Assembly: GCA_013362295.1 (NCBI GenBank)
Contig: JABFWJ010000049.1
Span: 1-27,191 of the forward strand
Reading direction: 5' to 3'
DNA: 27,191 bases
Source: Thermoleophilia bacterium
Lineage (GTDB): Bacteria; Actinomycetota; Thermoleophilia; Gaiellales; Gaiellaceae
The translations under genes and the position numbers were made by a program. A model generated the notes under the pieces. The model made no database searches, was not told the DNA's origin, and was given only the letters and a program-made list of their open reading frames with translations. Positions within the stretch are counted from its first letter, which is position 1. Each line of letters opens with the position of its first letter. Shown one piece after another: positions 7,150-15,175 of the stretch.

Positions 7150-7644
7150 GTGGCAGAGCGCGCCTGGATCAAGGGTGCCCAGCAGGGGTCTGTCGCCGAC
7201 CTCGAGCGGCTGTTTCGTGAGCACTGGCCGCGCGCCTATCGCGCCGCCCACCTCGTCACCGGAGACGCGGCCGCCGCCGAGGACATCGCGCAGGAAGGCT
7301 TCCTGGCCGCGATTCGCAACCTCGACCGCTTCGACCGCCGCCGCCCCTTCGGGCCGTGGTTGCACCGCATCGTGGTCAACCGCGCGATCGACTGGACGCG
7401 GGCGCGCAAGCTGCGCCGGGAGGTCGAGCTCGGCGACTACCTCCCCGCGCCGCCCGCCCCGGAGCTGGACGGGAGCGCCCTCGGGCGGATCGCCGAGCTC
7501 AGCCCGGAGCATCGCGCCGTCGTCGTTCTCCGCTACGTCCTCGAGTACACGCCGGGCGAGATCGCAGAGCTCCTCGACCTGCCGCGCGGCACCGTCAACT
7601 CGCGCCTGCGGCGCGGCCTCGACCACATGAAGGAAGCCGAGTGA
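7150..7644 (+). CDS. ECF-family RNA polymerase sigma factor
   Basis: A 164-residue group IV sigma factor that directs core RNA polymerase to stress-type promoters. Region 2 spans about residues 15-85: LFREHWPRAYRAAHLVTGD, DIAQEGFLAAIRNLDRFD (region 2.2) and FGPWLHRIVVNRAIDWTRA (2.4, -10 recognition). A short acidic linker follows. Region 4 then has LSPEHRAVVVLRYVLEY and the helix-turn-helix YTPGEIAELLDLPRGTVN, ending with SRLRRGLDHMKEA. The GTG start matches the family N-terminus. Its TGA overlaps the GTG of the downstream propeller gene (GTGA), the arrangement typical of a sigma factor and its membrane regulator. No zinc-binding anti-sigma gene is present. Confidence 0.92.
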   Translation: MAERAWIKGAQQGSVADLERLFREHWPRAYRAAHLVTGDAAAAEDIAQEGFLAAIRNLDRFDRRRPFGPWLHRIVVNRAIDWTRARKLRREVELGDYLPAPPAPELDGSALGRIAELSPEHRAVVVLRYVLEYTPGEIAELLDLPRGTVNSRLRRGLDHMKEAE

Positions 7645-8756
7645 GAGACGCCGAGCAGCGGGCGTGGGAGGTCGTGAAGCGCGCTTTCGAGGAGCGGACG
7701 CCGCAAGCGCGGCCCGCTCCCAATCACCGGCTCGTCGTCGGTGCGATCGTCGCCGCGCTGGCGGTCGCAGCCGTCGCGATCGCCTCGCCGCCGGGGCAGG
7801 CGGTCTTTGAGAAGGTGCGCGAGGTCGTCGGCGTGCAGCACGCGGAGCCGGCGCTCTTCTCGCTCCCGAGCACGGGGCGGCTGCTCGTCGTGTCCACGCG
7901 CCACGGCGGGGTCTGGCTCGTGAAGTCGGATGGGTTCAAGCGGCGGCTCGGCGGCTACGAGGACGCGCAGTGGTCGCCGCACGGGCTCTTTGTCGTCGCG
8001 ACGACGAAGACGGCCCTCGTCGCCCTCGACGTCGAGACCGGCGTGCGCTGGTCGCTCCCACGCCACGGCCCGTTCTGGCCGCGCTGGGAGGGGACGCGCG
8101 TCGACACGCGGATCGCGTACATGACGCGCACCGGTTTGCGCGTGGTCGGCGGGGACGGCCAGGGCGATCACCTGCTCGACCGCCGCGCGACCGGGGTGCC
8201 ACCCGCCTGGGACCCGGGACGCCTGCACGTGCTCGCGTACGACTCCGGCGGTGCGGTCGTCCTGCGCAACGCGGACAGCGGGCGGGTGCTGTGGCGCACG
8301 CCGCTCGACGTCACCCCGACGGCGCTCGCCTGGTCGGCCGACGGCAGCGAGCTCGCCGCCGTATCCGCCCACCGCGTGATCGTGCTGGGCGCGAACGGGG
8401 CCGTGCGCCGCACGGTGACCACCCTCACCGAGAGCTTCGTCGGCGGCGCATTCCGGCCGGGCTCGCACAAGCTCGCGCTCTCCCTGCGCACCGCAACGGG
8501 GAGCGAGATCCGCGTCGTCGACGTCGACCATCCCGGACGCGGTCGCCTGCTGTTCGCGGGGCCCGGCGCGTTCGGCGACATCGCGTGGTCGCCGGACGGC
8601 CGCTGGCTGCTCGTCGGCTGGCCGACCGCGGACCAGTGGCTGTTCCTGCGCGGATCGCGCGTGCACGCGGTCTCGAACATCCGGGAGCAATTCCCGCGCC
8701 ACGATCACCGGGGGCCGTCGCTGGAATTCGACAGCAGGTGGTGCTGCCCGGCATAG
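7641..8756 (+). CDS. Single-pass membrane protein with extracytoplasmic beta-propeller; probable partner of the ECF sigma factor
   Basis: A 371-residue protein. The GTG at 7641 overlaps the sigma stop codon, indicating coupled translation. Residues 1-28 are a cytoplasmic charged segment (MRDAEQRAWEVVKRAFEE). One transmembrane helix follows (LVVGAIVAALAVAAVAIA, about 30-48), then an extracytoplasmic part with WD40-like blades: YEDAQWSPHGLFVVA, LAWSADGSELAAVSAHRV, FRPGSHKLALSL and DIAWSPDGRWLLVGWP. The layout is that of an anti-sigma factor: short cytoplasmic domain, one helix, sensor outside. The cytoplasmic part has no HxxxCxxC zinc motif and is very short, so anti-sigma function is a hypothesis. 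The C-terminus ends WCCPA, with two adjacent cysteines. The selenoprotein gene begins seven bases downstream. Confidence 0.82.
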   Translation: MRDAEQRAWEVVKRAFEERTPQARPAPNHRLVVGAIVAALAVAAVAIASPPGQAVFEKVREVVGVQHAEPALFSLPSTGRLLVVSTRHGGVWLVKSDGFKRRLGGYEDAQWSPHGLFVVATTKTALVALDVETGVRWSLPRHGPFWPRWEGTRVDTRIAYMTRTGLRVVGGDGQGDHLLDRRATGVPPAWDPGRLHVLAYDSGGAVVLRNADSGRVLWRTPLDVTPTALAWSADGSELAAVSAHRVIVLGANGAVRRTVTTLTESFVGGAFRPGSHKLALSLRTATGSEIRVVDVDHPGRGRLLFAGPGAFGDIAWSPDGRWLLVGWPTADQWLFLRGSRVHAVSNIREQFPRHDHRGPSLEFDSRWCCPA

Positions 8757-8763
8757 TCGGGGT

Positions 8764-9231
8764 GTGCTGCAGGCGGGCGACCGCATACCCAGGGCGACGG
8801 TCTTCCTCGGCCCGAACGAGCCGGTGAGCATGACCGAGCTGCTCGAGGACGGGCCGAAACTGCTCGTCTTCTATCTCTTCGACTGGTCGTCGACCTGAAC
8901 GAACGAGATGGAGCTCCTGCGTGACAGGAGAGCGGACTTCGACGCGATCGGCGTCCAGCCGGTCGGCATCTCGCGCGACTCGCCGTGGTGCCACATCGCC
9001 TGGACGCAGGCGCTCGACTTGAACTTCGGGCTCCTCTCCGACTTCAACGGCGAGGCGGTGAACGGCTTCGGCATCGGCTTCGAGTTCCGCGGCTTCGGCG
9101 ACGTCGCCCGACGGTCGGCATTCCTCGTCGACGAGACCGGCGTCGTCCGCAACGCCTGGTACTACGAGACTGGCGACGTGCCCGACGTCGACGAATGGCT
9201 CGCCGCGGCTCGCGGCGTGTCGACGCGCTAG
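8764..9231 (+). CDS. Peroxiredoxin-like selenoprotein with Sec45 encoded by in-frame TGA
   Basis: Read through the TGA at 8896-8898, the frame from GTG 8764 encodes 155 residues with a peroxiredoxin (AhpC/TSA, Bcp-like) fold. The upstream part ends LLVFYLFDWSST and the downstream part starts TNEMELLRDRRADF, so the TGA lies exactly where peroxiredoxins have the peroxidatic cysteine. Family features continue with VGISRDSPWCHIAWTQALDL, FGLLSDFNGEAV and RRSAFLVDETGVVRNAWYY, including the usual arginine before FLVD. Cys76 could act as resolving thiol. Ser42 takes the place of the usual threonine three residues before the peroxidatic residue. The enzyme would reduce peroxides using a selenolate. 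A hairpin fitting a bacterial SECIS follows the TGA. The GTG start lacks a clear ribosome-binding site. The stop overlaps the stop of the convergent regulator in one CTAG. The alternative is a nonsense mutation or base-call error. Confidence 0.85.
8896..8930 (+). promoter_or_regulatory. Sec codon plus candidate bacterial SECIS element
   Basis: The TGA at 8896-8898 is followed by a perfect 6-bp stem, CTCCTG (8914-8919) with CAGGAG (8925-8930), closing the five-base loop CGTGA. The loop starts 21 bases after the TGA and has G at its second position followed by U. This fits the published bacterial SECIS rules of short stem, loop 16-37 nt from UGA and a G among the first two loop bases. SelB binding is inferred. 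Confidence 0.75.
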
Positions 9232-9495
9232 CGGCCCATCAAGAGAACGGAGCTCGTCCGCGCGCGGTCGAGGAGCGCCCGAGCCTGGCGCGCGGATTGG
9301 ACGTCCTCCTTCTGCTCGTAGATCCGAATCGCTCCTTCAAGTGCCGGGACGGCTTGCTCGAGCCGACCTGCGAGCAGCAAGATCTCCGAGAGGTCGAGCA
9401 GTGCAGCGGCATGCAGCTCATAGTCGTCGCCGCGCGCCGCATCGTCGAGGGCCTTGCGCGCCAGGTCCTCCGCCCGCTCGAGTTCGCCGCGCCCC
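9228..9495 (-). pseudogene. C-terminal segment of the SARP-type regulator (last TPR repeats)
   Basis: After the second indel the original frame resumes with GELERAEDLARKALDDAARG, then ALLDLSEILLLAGRLEQA and EQKEDVQSARQARALLDRA, ending SSVLLMGR. These are two to three TPR-like repeats completing the protein. The TAG stop (9228-9230) shares the palindrome CTAG with the stop of the convergent selenoprotein gene. Confidence 0.7.
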
Positions 9496-10674
9496 GAGGA
9501 CCCGCGCGCGAACCCCCTGTGAGACCAGCGGGTAGACGCGCGCCTTCGTGTTCGGCCCCGGTCCGACCCCGGCCGCCTCTGCCCACTGTTCGGCTTCTTC
9601 GTGGCGTCCCTGGGCATAGACGGCCTGGGCGATGCGGGAGGCATATGCGCTCGACCGGCGCTGGTCCCCGATCGCGACCACCAGCTCGTACCCAACGCGC
9701 CACTCACGTTCCGCGGCCGCTGGGTCGCCGGCGAGCAGCTCGACGCTGGCGCTGGCGAATGCGAACCTTGCCGCCAGGAACCGCTGACCGAAGTCCTCGA
9801 AGATCTCCTTCGACTCCGCGATCAGTGCCCGCGCCTTGTCGAGCCGGCCGGTCATTGCGTAGAGGTGGGCGAGACCGCCGAGACACTCGCCTTCCGCCTT
9901 GCGGAACCCCCTCTCACGCACCCACTCGAGGTTTCGCTCGATGTAGCCGACTGCCTCCGCGACCGGGGTCAAGTCGAAGATCAGCGTCTTCCCGATCGCG
10001 ATCCTGAGCTCGGCTTGCTCGCGTTCGTCGCCGGTGCGCTCGGCATGTGGGAGCGCGTTCGCGAGCGCGGCTCGCGCCTGGCCGTACGACGGCACGAGTT
10101 CGCCGAGCGCGCGCCCCGCCAGGACAAGGCCCGCGTCGTCCTCCAACGTTCTCAGCTCGGAGATTGCAGCCCTCACGGCGCTTTGACCACCGCGCGCCGG
10201 GCGCCTCCCGAGGCGCTCCTGGAGCGGGATTCGCGTCACGCCGCAGCGGAGTGCAGCCGCCCGATCCCCGGCAACTTCAGCGGCCTCGATGACCGCGGCG
10301 AGGACGTCGTCCGCCTGCGTCAGCTCTCCGATCTGCGTCAACGCCTCCGCGAGATCGACGAGCAGCGCGAGCGCCTCTGGATCCTCGACCGAGGTGAGCG
10401 AGGTTGCGCGGGCGAGCAGATTCACCGCCGCCGGCGCGTCACCGGTCGAGAGCGCCCGCCGGCCCGACCCGCCGAGGCGACGAGCCGCCTGCCATGACAG
10501 TTCCCGCTCGTGATCTCCAAGCGATCCGAGCTCCGCGCGATAACGCACCGCCTGCTCGAGGTGATAACCGACGATTTCGTCGGTTGCGCCCGCAGCGTTC
10601 GCGGCGAGGCGGACCCCGAGCTGCTCGTGCAGGTCGGCGCGAAGCTCCTTCGGAATCGCGCTGTACGCGACGTC
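9418..10674 (-). pseudogene. Middle segment of the SARP-type regulator (TPR helical repeats), frame-shifted
   Basis: Continuing in the -1 frame, DVAYSAIPKELRADLHEQLG and then helical TPR-like repeats follow, for example LLVDLAEALTQIGELTQADD, LGGLAHLYAMTGRLDKARAL and YASRIAQAVYAQGRHEEAEQ. This is the sensor or protein-interaction part expected downstream of the AAA domain. Its own first ATG (10546-10548) is internal to the domain, so it is not a separate gene. The natural sequence ends at RARVLG near 9495; the tail after that is arginine-rich and out of frame. Confidence 0.75.
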
Positions 10675-13046
10675 CTAATGAGGACGTGACGGAAACGCGC
10701 GACATGCGTCACGGCCGCTGCCGGAGAGCGTTCCACGAGCTGCTTGCGTACGAGCGCGTCCAGGAACCTCCCCGCGTTGGGCCGAGCCTCGACGGGTAGG
10801 AGCTCGACCGCTTCGTGCTCGCTGAACTCGCGTCCGACGACCGCCGCACATTCGACGACCGCGCGCTCGCCGGGCCCGAGGCGATCGAGTCGCGCGGCCA
10901 GCAGCGCCTGAATGGTCGGCGGGACCAAGCGTTCGAGGTCGCGTCGGCGCTCCTCGGCGAGCATCGCCAGGATCTGCTCGACGAAGAGCGGGTTGCCGTC
11001 GGCCCGCTCGGCAATCCGGGCTCGGGTTTCGCGATCTGGAACGGTTTCGCCCGCGAGCGCCGCCACCAGCACCTCGAAGTCGTTGCCGGTGAGGGGCTCG
11101 AGCTGGATGCGAGCCGAGTCGTTGCCGTCCCCCCAGGTCGGCCGGTCTTCGAAGAGTTCGGGTCGCGCGAGGCAGACGAGCAGGACGGGCCGGTCGCGCA
11201 GGGAGTCACACAGATGCTCCACGAGGTCGAGAAGCGTGTGCTCCGCCCAGTGGATGTCCTCGAAGATCGCAACGAACGGGCGCTCCTTCGCGAGCGCCTC
11301 GAACAGCCGGCGGAAGGCCCAGAACGTCTCCTCGGGCGCGGTCGGGTTCGGACCCACGCCGAGTGCACCGCAGACCGCAGCTGCAACCGTCTGGGCGTCG
11401 TCCTCGCCGGCCAGCAGCTCAAGGGTTCGCTCGAGCGAGGCCTCTCCAGCCGCCGCTGCCAGGATCTCTCTCAGCGGCCAGAACGTGATTCCGTCGCCGT
11501 ACGGGAGGCAGCGGCCGACGACCACCGTCCCCTCGGCGCCGACAGCAGCGGCGAGCTCGTGCACGAGCCGCGACTTTCCGATCCCCGCCTCTCCGGTGAC
11601 CGTCACGAGCGCTGCCTGCCGCCGTTGCCGAACGACGCGCAGTGCGTCGCGTAACTGCGTGAGCTCGCGATCACGGCCGACCAGCGGGGCCTTCTCGCGC
11701 CGCGGGAGCGTTGAGTGATCGTCGAGAAACTCAGTGAGCAGCCATGCGGTCATCGGCTCCTCATGTCCCTTGGGGGTCTGTGGTGCCAGCAGCTCGACGC
11801 GGGCGGCCGAGCCCGCGAGCCTGCGCGTCGCGTCGTCGAGAATCAGCTCACCTATCCGAGCCACACCGGCGAGATGCGTGGCTGCGCCGACGACGTCCCC
11901 GGTCACGAACGGGTCGCCCGTGTCGACACCCGCGATCACCTCTCCGCTCGCAATGCCGATCCCCGCCGCCAGCTCGCCGGCCGGCGGGGCGACCTGGCGC
12001 AGCTCCGTCGCAGCACGGATCGCCCGCAGCGCATCATCCTCGTGCAGCCGCGGAATGCCAAAGACCGCGAAGGCTGTGTCTCCGACGAGCGCCTCGAAGG
12101 TGCCGCCGTGCCGACGAATCGCCTGACCGGCGCCATCGAGCCACTCACGCCTCAGGCGTTGCTGCGCCTCGGGATCGAGCGGTCGGCTTTCCCCGCCCGT
12201 CACAGCGAGGGCGCAGGCGAGCACGGTGACCGTCTTTCGTGTGTGGGCGCGAGCCTCGGTCGAGCCGCGCAAGGCAGGCGCTCGAGCGAGCGCGCTGTCG
12301 TGCCGCAGGATCGCCGCCTCGAGCTCCCGAAGCTCCGGGCCGGGCTCAATGCCAAGCTCCTCGACGAGCGTGACCCGGGCGCGTCGATACGCCTCGAGCG
12401 CCTCCGCCTGACGGCCGGAGCGATAGAGCGCGAGCATCAACTGCGCGCGCAAGCGTTCCCGGAGCGGATATCGGTGGACCAGGCTCTCCAGCTCTCCCAC
12501 GAGGTCGCCCAGATCAACCTGCGTAAGCTCCGCCTCGATGCGCTCCTCGAGCGTCACGACGCGCAGCTCCTCCAGGCGCGCGATCTCGCTCTGCGCGAAG
12601 GGCTCGTAGGCGAAATCGACAAGCGGTGGCCCGCGCCAGAGAGCGAGCCCCTCCCGAAGCAGCCTCGCTGCTGCTCGAGGATCGCCGTCCGCGCTCGCGG
12701 CCCGCGCATGCCTGCGCATGACCTCGAAGCGGTCGAGGTCGAGCGTATCCGGCAGCACCTCGAGCAGGTATCCGGTCGGATGCGTCTGCAGGATGCGGTA
12801 CGAGCTGCCCCGCCCTACCGACGGCTCGAGCGCCCTCCGCAATCGAGAGACGTACCCGCGAACGATCTCGGCCGACGACAGTGGGGGGCGGTCGCCCCAC
12901 ACGGCGTCTATGAGCTGATCGCGCGAGACGACTTCGTTGGGGTGAAGGAGGAGCACGGCGAGGAATGCCCGCTGTCGCGGCCCGCCGAGCGGAACCGCGT
13001 GATCGCCCTCGCGCGCCTCGAGCGGGCCGAGGATTCTGAACTCCAA
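10422..13046 (-). CDS. SARP/BTAD-type regulator, N-terminal part: winged helix, BTAD, degenerate cyclase, AAA ATPase
   Basis: Translation starts at TTG 13044-13046 behind GGGAGG. Residues 1-95 form an OmpR/SARP winged helix (MEFRILGPLEA, AFLAVLLLHPNEVVSRDQL, YVSRLRRALEP). Residues 100-245 form the BTAD domain (LDRFEVMRRHARAA, YRRARVTLVEELGIEPGPEL). Residues 270-430 resemble a class III nucleotidyl cyclase (TVTVLACALAVTGGE, FEALVGDTAFAVFGIPRLHE). The first metal aspartate of the usual CDL is replaced by Ala, so catalysis is unlikely. The ATPase follows with Walker A GEAGIGKSRLVHE and Walker B FVAIFEDIHWAEHTLLD. The true frame is lost after HVARFRHVLIR near 10674; the last 80 or so residues of this ORF are out-of-frame. 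The promoter region carries a SARP-like direct repeat. Confidence 0.88.
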   Translation of the reverse strand: MEFRILGPLEAREGDHAVPLGGPRQRAFLAVLLLHPNEVVSRDQLIDAVWGDRPPLSSAEIVRGYVSRLRRALEPSVGRGSSYRILQTHPTGYLLEVLPDTLDLDRFEVMRRHARAASADGDPRAAARLLREGLALWRGPPLVDFAYEPFAQSEIARLEELRVVTLEERIEAELTQVDLGDLVGELESLVHRYPLRERLRAQLMLALYRSGRQAEALEAYRRARVTLVEELGIEPGPELRELEAAILRHDSALARAPALRGSTEARAHTRKTVTVLACALAVTGGESRPLDPEAQQRLRREWLDGAGQAIRRHGGTFEALVGDTAFAVFGIPRLHEDDALRAIRAATELRQVAPPAGELAAGIGIASGEVIAGVDTGDPFVTGDVVGAATHLAGVARIGELILDDATRRLAGSAARVELLAPQTPKGHEEPMTAWLLTEFLDDHSTLPRREKAPLVGRDRELTQLRDALRVVRQRRQAALVTVTGEAGIGKSRLVHELAAAVGAEGTVVVGRCLPYGDGITFWPLREILAAAAGEASLERTLELLAGEDDAQTVAAAVCGALGVGPNPTAPEETFWAFRRLFEALAKERPFVAIFEDIHWAEHTLLDLVEHLCDSLRDRPVLLVCLARPELFEDRPTWGDGNDSARIQLEPLTGNDFEVLVAALAGETVPDRETRARIAERADGNPLFVEQILAMLAEERRRDLERLVPPTIQALLAARLDRLGPGERAVVECAAVVGREFSEHEAVELLPVEARPNAGRFLDALVRKQLVERSPAAAVTHVARFRHVLIRTSRTARFRRSFAPTCTSSSGSASPRTLRAQPTKSSVITSSRRCVIARSSDRLEITSGNCHGRRLVASAGRAGGRSRPVTRRRR

Positions 13047-13100
13047 GCTTGCCTCCCTCTCCGACGGTAACAGGGCCGTTGCAGCAATCCAAGGCCACCG

Positions 13101-13118
13101 TTTACGGGCTTTTTACGG
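13101..13118 (+). promoter_or_regulatory. Direct heptamer repeat resembling a SARP operator
   Basis: TTTACGG occurs at 13101-13107 and 13112-13118 with a four-base spacer, an 11-bp period. SARP activators bind heptamer direct repeats with exactly this phasing. The site lies in the 133-bp divergent region between the SARP-type gene and the haloperoxidase-like gene, so it could serve either or both. Binding is inferred. Confidence 0.5.
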
Positions 13119-13179
13119 CGTCCTCGGATCAAGGCGCCGTCCGGGCGGCACAGCTCGGTCACCTCGGAAGGAGGATGAC

Positions 13180-14442
13180 ATGCTCAAGCTTGTCCCGATG
13201 GCGCTCGTAGTCGCGGCCGTGGCGTTTCCCACGGCGGCGAACGCGGACGTCGTCACGAGCTGGGACCGCGCGATGGTCGACGCGATCGACACCGCGCACA
13301 CGGCGCCGCCGCCCGCGATGCGCGCGGCCGCGATCGTGCAGTCGGCGGTGTTCGACGCGGTCAACGGGATCGCGCGTCGCTACACGGCCGTGCACGTCCA
13401 GCCGGCTGCTCCGCGCGGAGCCTCGCGGGAGGCGGCCGCGGCAAGCGCGGCGCACGAGACGCTCGTCGCCCTGTTCCCGCAGCAGCAAGCGACGCTCGAC
13501 GCCAAGCTCGCCGAGACCCTTGCCCAACTCGACGACAATTCCGACGGCGGCGGCCGGTCCGTCGCCCGCGGGATCGAATGGTGGCAGACGGTCGCAGACG
13601 CGATCCTCGCCTGGCGGGGCCTCGACGGGTTCTCATCAGTCCTGCCGCCGTACGCCCCGGTCAGCGTGCCGGGCCGCTGGCAGCCCGCACCGCCTGCATT
13701 CGCGGGACCGTTGTTCCGCGAGTTCGCGACGATGACACCATTCGCACTGACGTCGCCGTCGCAGTTCCTCCCGGCTGCGCCCCCGCCGCTCGGCAGCGCA
13801 CGGTATGCGGCGGACTTCAACGAGGTCAAGGCGATCGGCAGCGCGACGAGCGCGACGCGCACGGCCGAGCAGGCCCAGACCGCGCTCTTCTGGGCAGGCG
13901 ACCCGCCGGCCGCGATCTGGAACCGAGCCGCGGACGACCTCGCGGAGCGGGCTGACGTCTCGTTGCTCACGAATGCACGCAGGCTGGCCCTGGTGAACAT
14001 CGCGCTGATCGATGCGGTGATCTCGATCTGGAACGCGAAGAACGCGTTCGATACCTGGCGGCCGATCACGGCGATCCGCCAGGCCGCGACCGACGGCAAC
14101 GACGAGACGAGCGCCGATCCGTCGTGGACGCCGCTGCTCGCGACACCCCCGTTCCAGGAGTACCCCGCAGGCCATCCGGGCGTGAGCAACGCGGCAGCCT
14201 CCGTGCTTGCGAGCATCTACGGCGACGACACCGCGTTCACGCTCACCTCCGCCGGACTGCCGGGCGTCCAACGGAGCTTTACGAGCTTCTCGTCCGCTGT
14301 TGCGCAGGTTGGGGACGCGCGGGTCTGGGGCGGCATCCACTTCCGCTTCGCCTGCGACGCGGCTGTCGGCATGGGTGCGGCTGTCGCACGCTTCGTGACG
14401 GCGAACGAGCTGGTGCGAATCCGCGGGGAAGGCGACGACTGA
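13180..14442 (+). CDS. Secreted vanadium-dependent haloperoxidase / PAP2-like phosphoesterase
   Basis: A 420-residue protein with a signal peptide (MLKLVPMALVVAAVAFPTAANA, cleaved near residue 22). The all-helical body matches the vanadium haloperoxidase branch of the acid phosphatase superfamily. AKNAFDTWRPITAIRQ carries the K-x6-RP motif. FQEYPAGHPGVSNAAA is the PSGH-like motif with the histidine thought to act in catalysis. GGIHFRFACDAAVGMG corresponds to the third motif, with the histidine that binds vanadate or takes the phosphoryl group. Halide oxidation and phosphatase activity cannot be told apart from sequence. The ribosome-binding site GGAAGGAGG eight bases or fewer before the ATG is the best in the window. 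It is divergent from the SARP-type regulator, from which it may be controlled through the TTTACGG repeat. Confidence 0.88.
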   Translation: MLKLVPMALVVAAVAFPTAANADVVTSWDRAMVDAIDTAHTAPPPAMRAAAIVQSAVFDAVNGIARRYTAVHVQPAAPRGASREAAAASAAHETLVALFPQQQATLDAKLAETLAQLDDNSDGGGRSVARGIEWWQTVADAILAWRGLDGFSSVLPPYAPVSVPGRWQPAPPAFAGPLFREFATMTPFALTSPSQFLPAAPPPLGSARYAADFNEVKAIGSATSATRTAEQAQTALFWAGDPPAAIWNRAADDLAERADVSLLTNARRLALVNIALIDAVISIWNAKNAFDTWRPITAIRQAATDGNDETSADPSWTPLLATPPFQEYPAGHPGVSNAAASVLASIYGDDTAFTLTSAGLPGVQRSFTSFSSAVAQVGDARVWGGIHFRFACDAAVGMGAAVARFVTANELVRIRGEGDD

Positions 14443-14521
14443 AAGGACGAGCATCGCGGCCGTCGCAAGCCGGCGACTTCGCCGTGCGAGGCGGCGGCCG
14501 CGGTGCCAAGCTCTCTGCCGC

Positions 14522-15175
14522 ATGCACGCAGAGACCGAGAACATCGAGAAGCGCGCCGTCGCGGAGGCCGCGGCGGAGCTAGTGCCTAACGGCGCGAAGG
14601 TCGGCCTCGGCACGGGCTCGACCGTCGCATTCCTCCTGCCTGCACTCGCGGCGCGGGGGCTCGAGATCCGCTGCGTCGCGACCTCGCCCGCAACCGAGGA
14701 AGCTGCGCGCGCTCTCGGCCTCATCGTCGAGCCGCTGGACGAGCTGGGGGCGCTCGACATCGCGATCGACGGGGCGGACCAGATCGCCCCGGACCGCTGG
14801 CTCGTCAAGGGCGGAGGCGCCGCGCACACGCGCGAGAAGATCGTCGCGGCAGCGGCCCGGCGCTTCGTCGTCGTCGCCTCTTCCGACAAGCTCGTCGAGG
14901 CGCTGCGCCCGCCGGTGCCGCTCGAGATCCTCCGCTTCGGCGCCGCGACGACGCTGGCCGCACTGTCGCCCGCGGAGCTGCGGGACGTTCCGCCGAGCCC
15001 CGACGGCAACCTGATCGCCGACTACCTCGGCCCCGTCGGCGACCCAGCGGCGCTCGCGGCGCGCCTCTCCGGAACGCCGGGTGTGGTCGAGCACGGCCTC
15101 TTCCCGCCCGCGCTCGTCAGCGAGGTGCTGGTCGCTCACGGCACGGACGTCGAGCGGGTCACCTCTCGAAGCTGA
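14522..15175 (+). CDS. rpiA: Ribose-5-phosphate isomerase A
   Basis: A 217-residue enzyme converting ribose 5-phosphate and ribulose 5-phosphate in the pentose phosphate pathway. Family motifs appear in order: VGLGTGSTVAFLLPAL (phosphate-binding loop), CVATSPATEEAARALGL, LDIAIDGADQI (catalytic aspartate), LVKGGGAAHTREKIVA (catalytic glutamate or lysine region) and FVVVASSDKLVE. DGNLIADYL and a GVVEHGLFP C-terminal motif follow. The length is normal. The ATG at 14522 fits the family N-terminus. The last 17 bases overlap the end of a truncated cydA fragment on the other strand, so the gene's 3' end sits at a recombination junction; the C-terminus past GLFPPALVSEVLVAHG looks intact. Confidence 0.95.
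   Translation: MHAETENIEKRAVAEAAAELVPNGAKVGLGTGSTVAFLLPALAARGLEIRCVATSPATEEAARALGLIVEPLDELGALDIAIDGADQIAPDRWLVKGGGAAHTREKIVAAAARRFVVVASSDKLVEALRPPVPLEILRFGAATTLAALSPAELRDVPPSPDGNLIADYLGPVGDPAALAARLSGTPGVVEHGLFPPALVSEVLVAHGTDVERVTSRS

Larger units (their letters stand above)
9228..13046 (-). pseudogene. SARP/BTAD - cyclase-like - AAA ATPase - TPR regulator, full extent with two compensating indels
   Basis: The whole locus encodes one regulator of about 1270 residues. The reading frame shifts by -1 near 10674, where the AGG-GAC junction has lost a G. It shifts back near 9492-9495, where a GGGG run has one G too many, so the C-terminus is in the same frame as the N-terminus. Corrected, the junctions read FRHVLIR-DVAYSAIPKE and RVLG-RGELERAEDL, both natural. 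Both sites are at G runs, so homopolymer sequencing error is a serious alternative to a real pseudogene. Such large SARP-type proteins activate transcription through an OmpR-like N-terminal domain. The gene ends interlocked with the selenoprotein stop codon. Confidence 0.8.

Noticed and set aside
5968..7626. 552-aa continuous minus ORF spanning the sigma gene
   Set aside because: Only the part below 7068 has signal peptide and propeller character; the upper part is the antisense shadow of the sigma factor.
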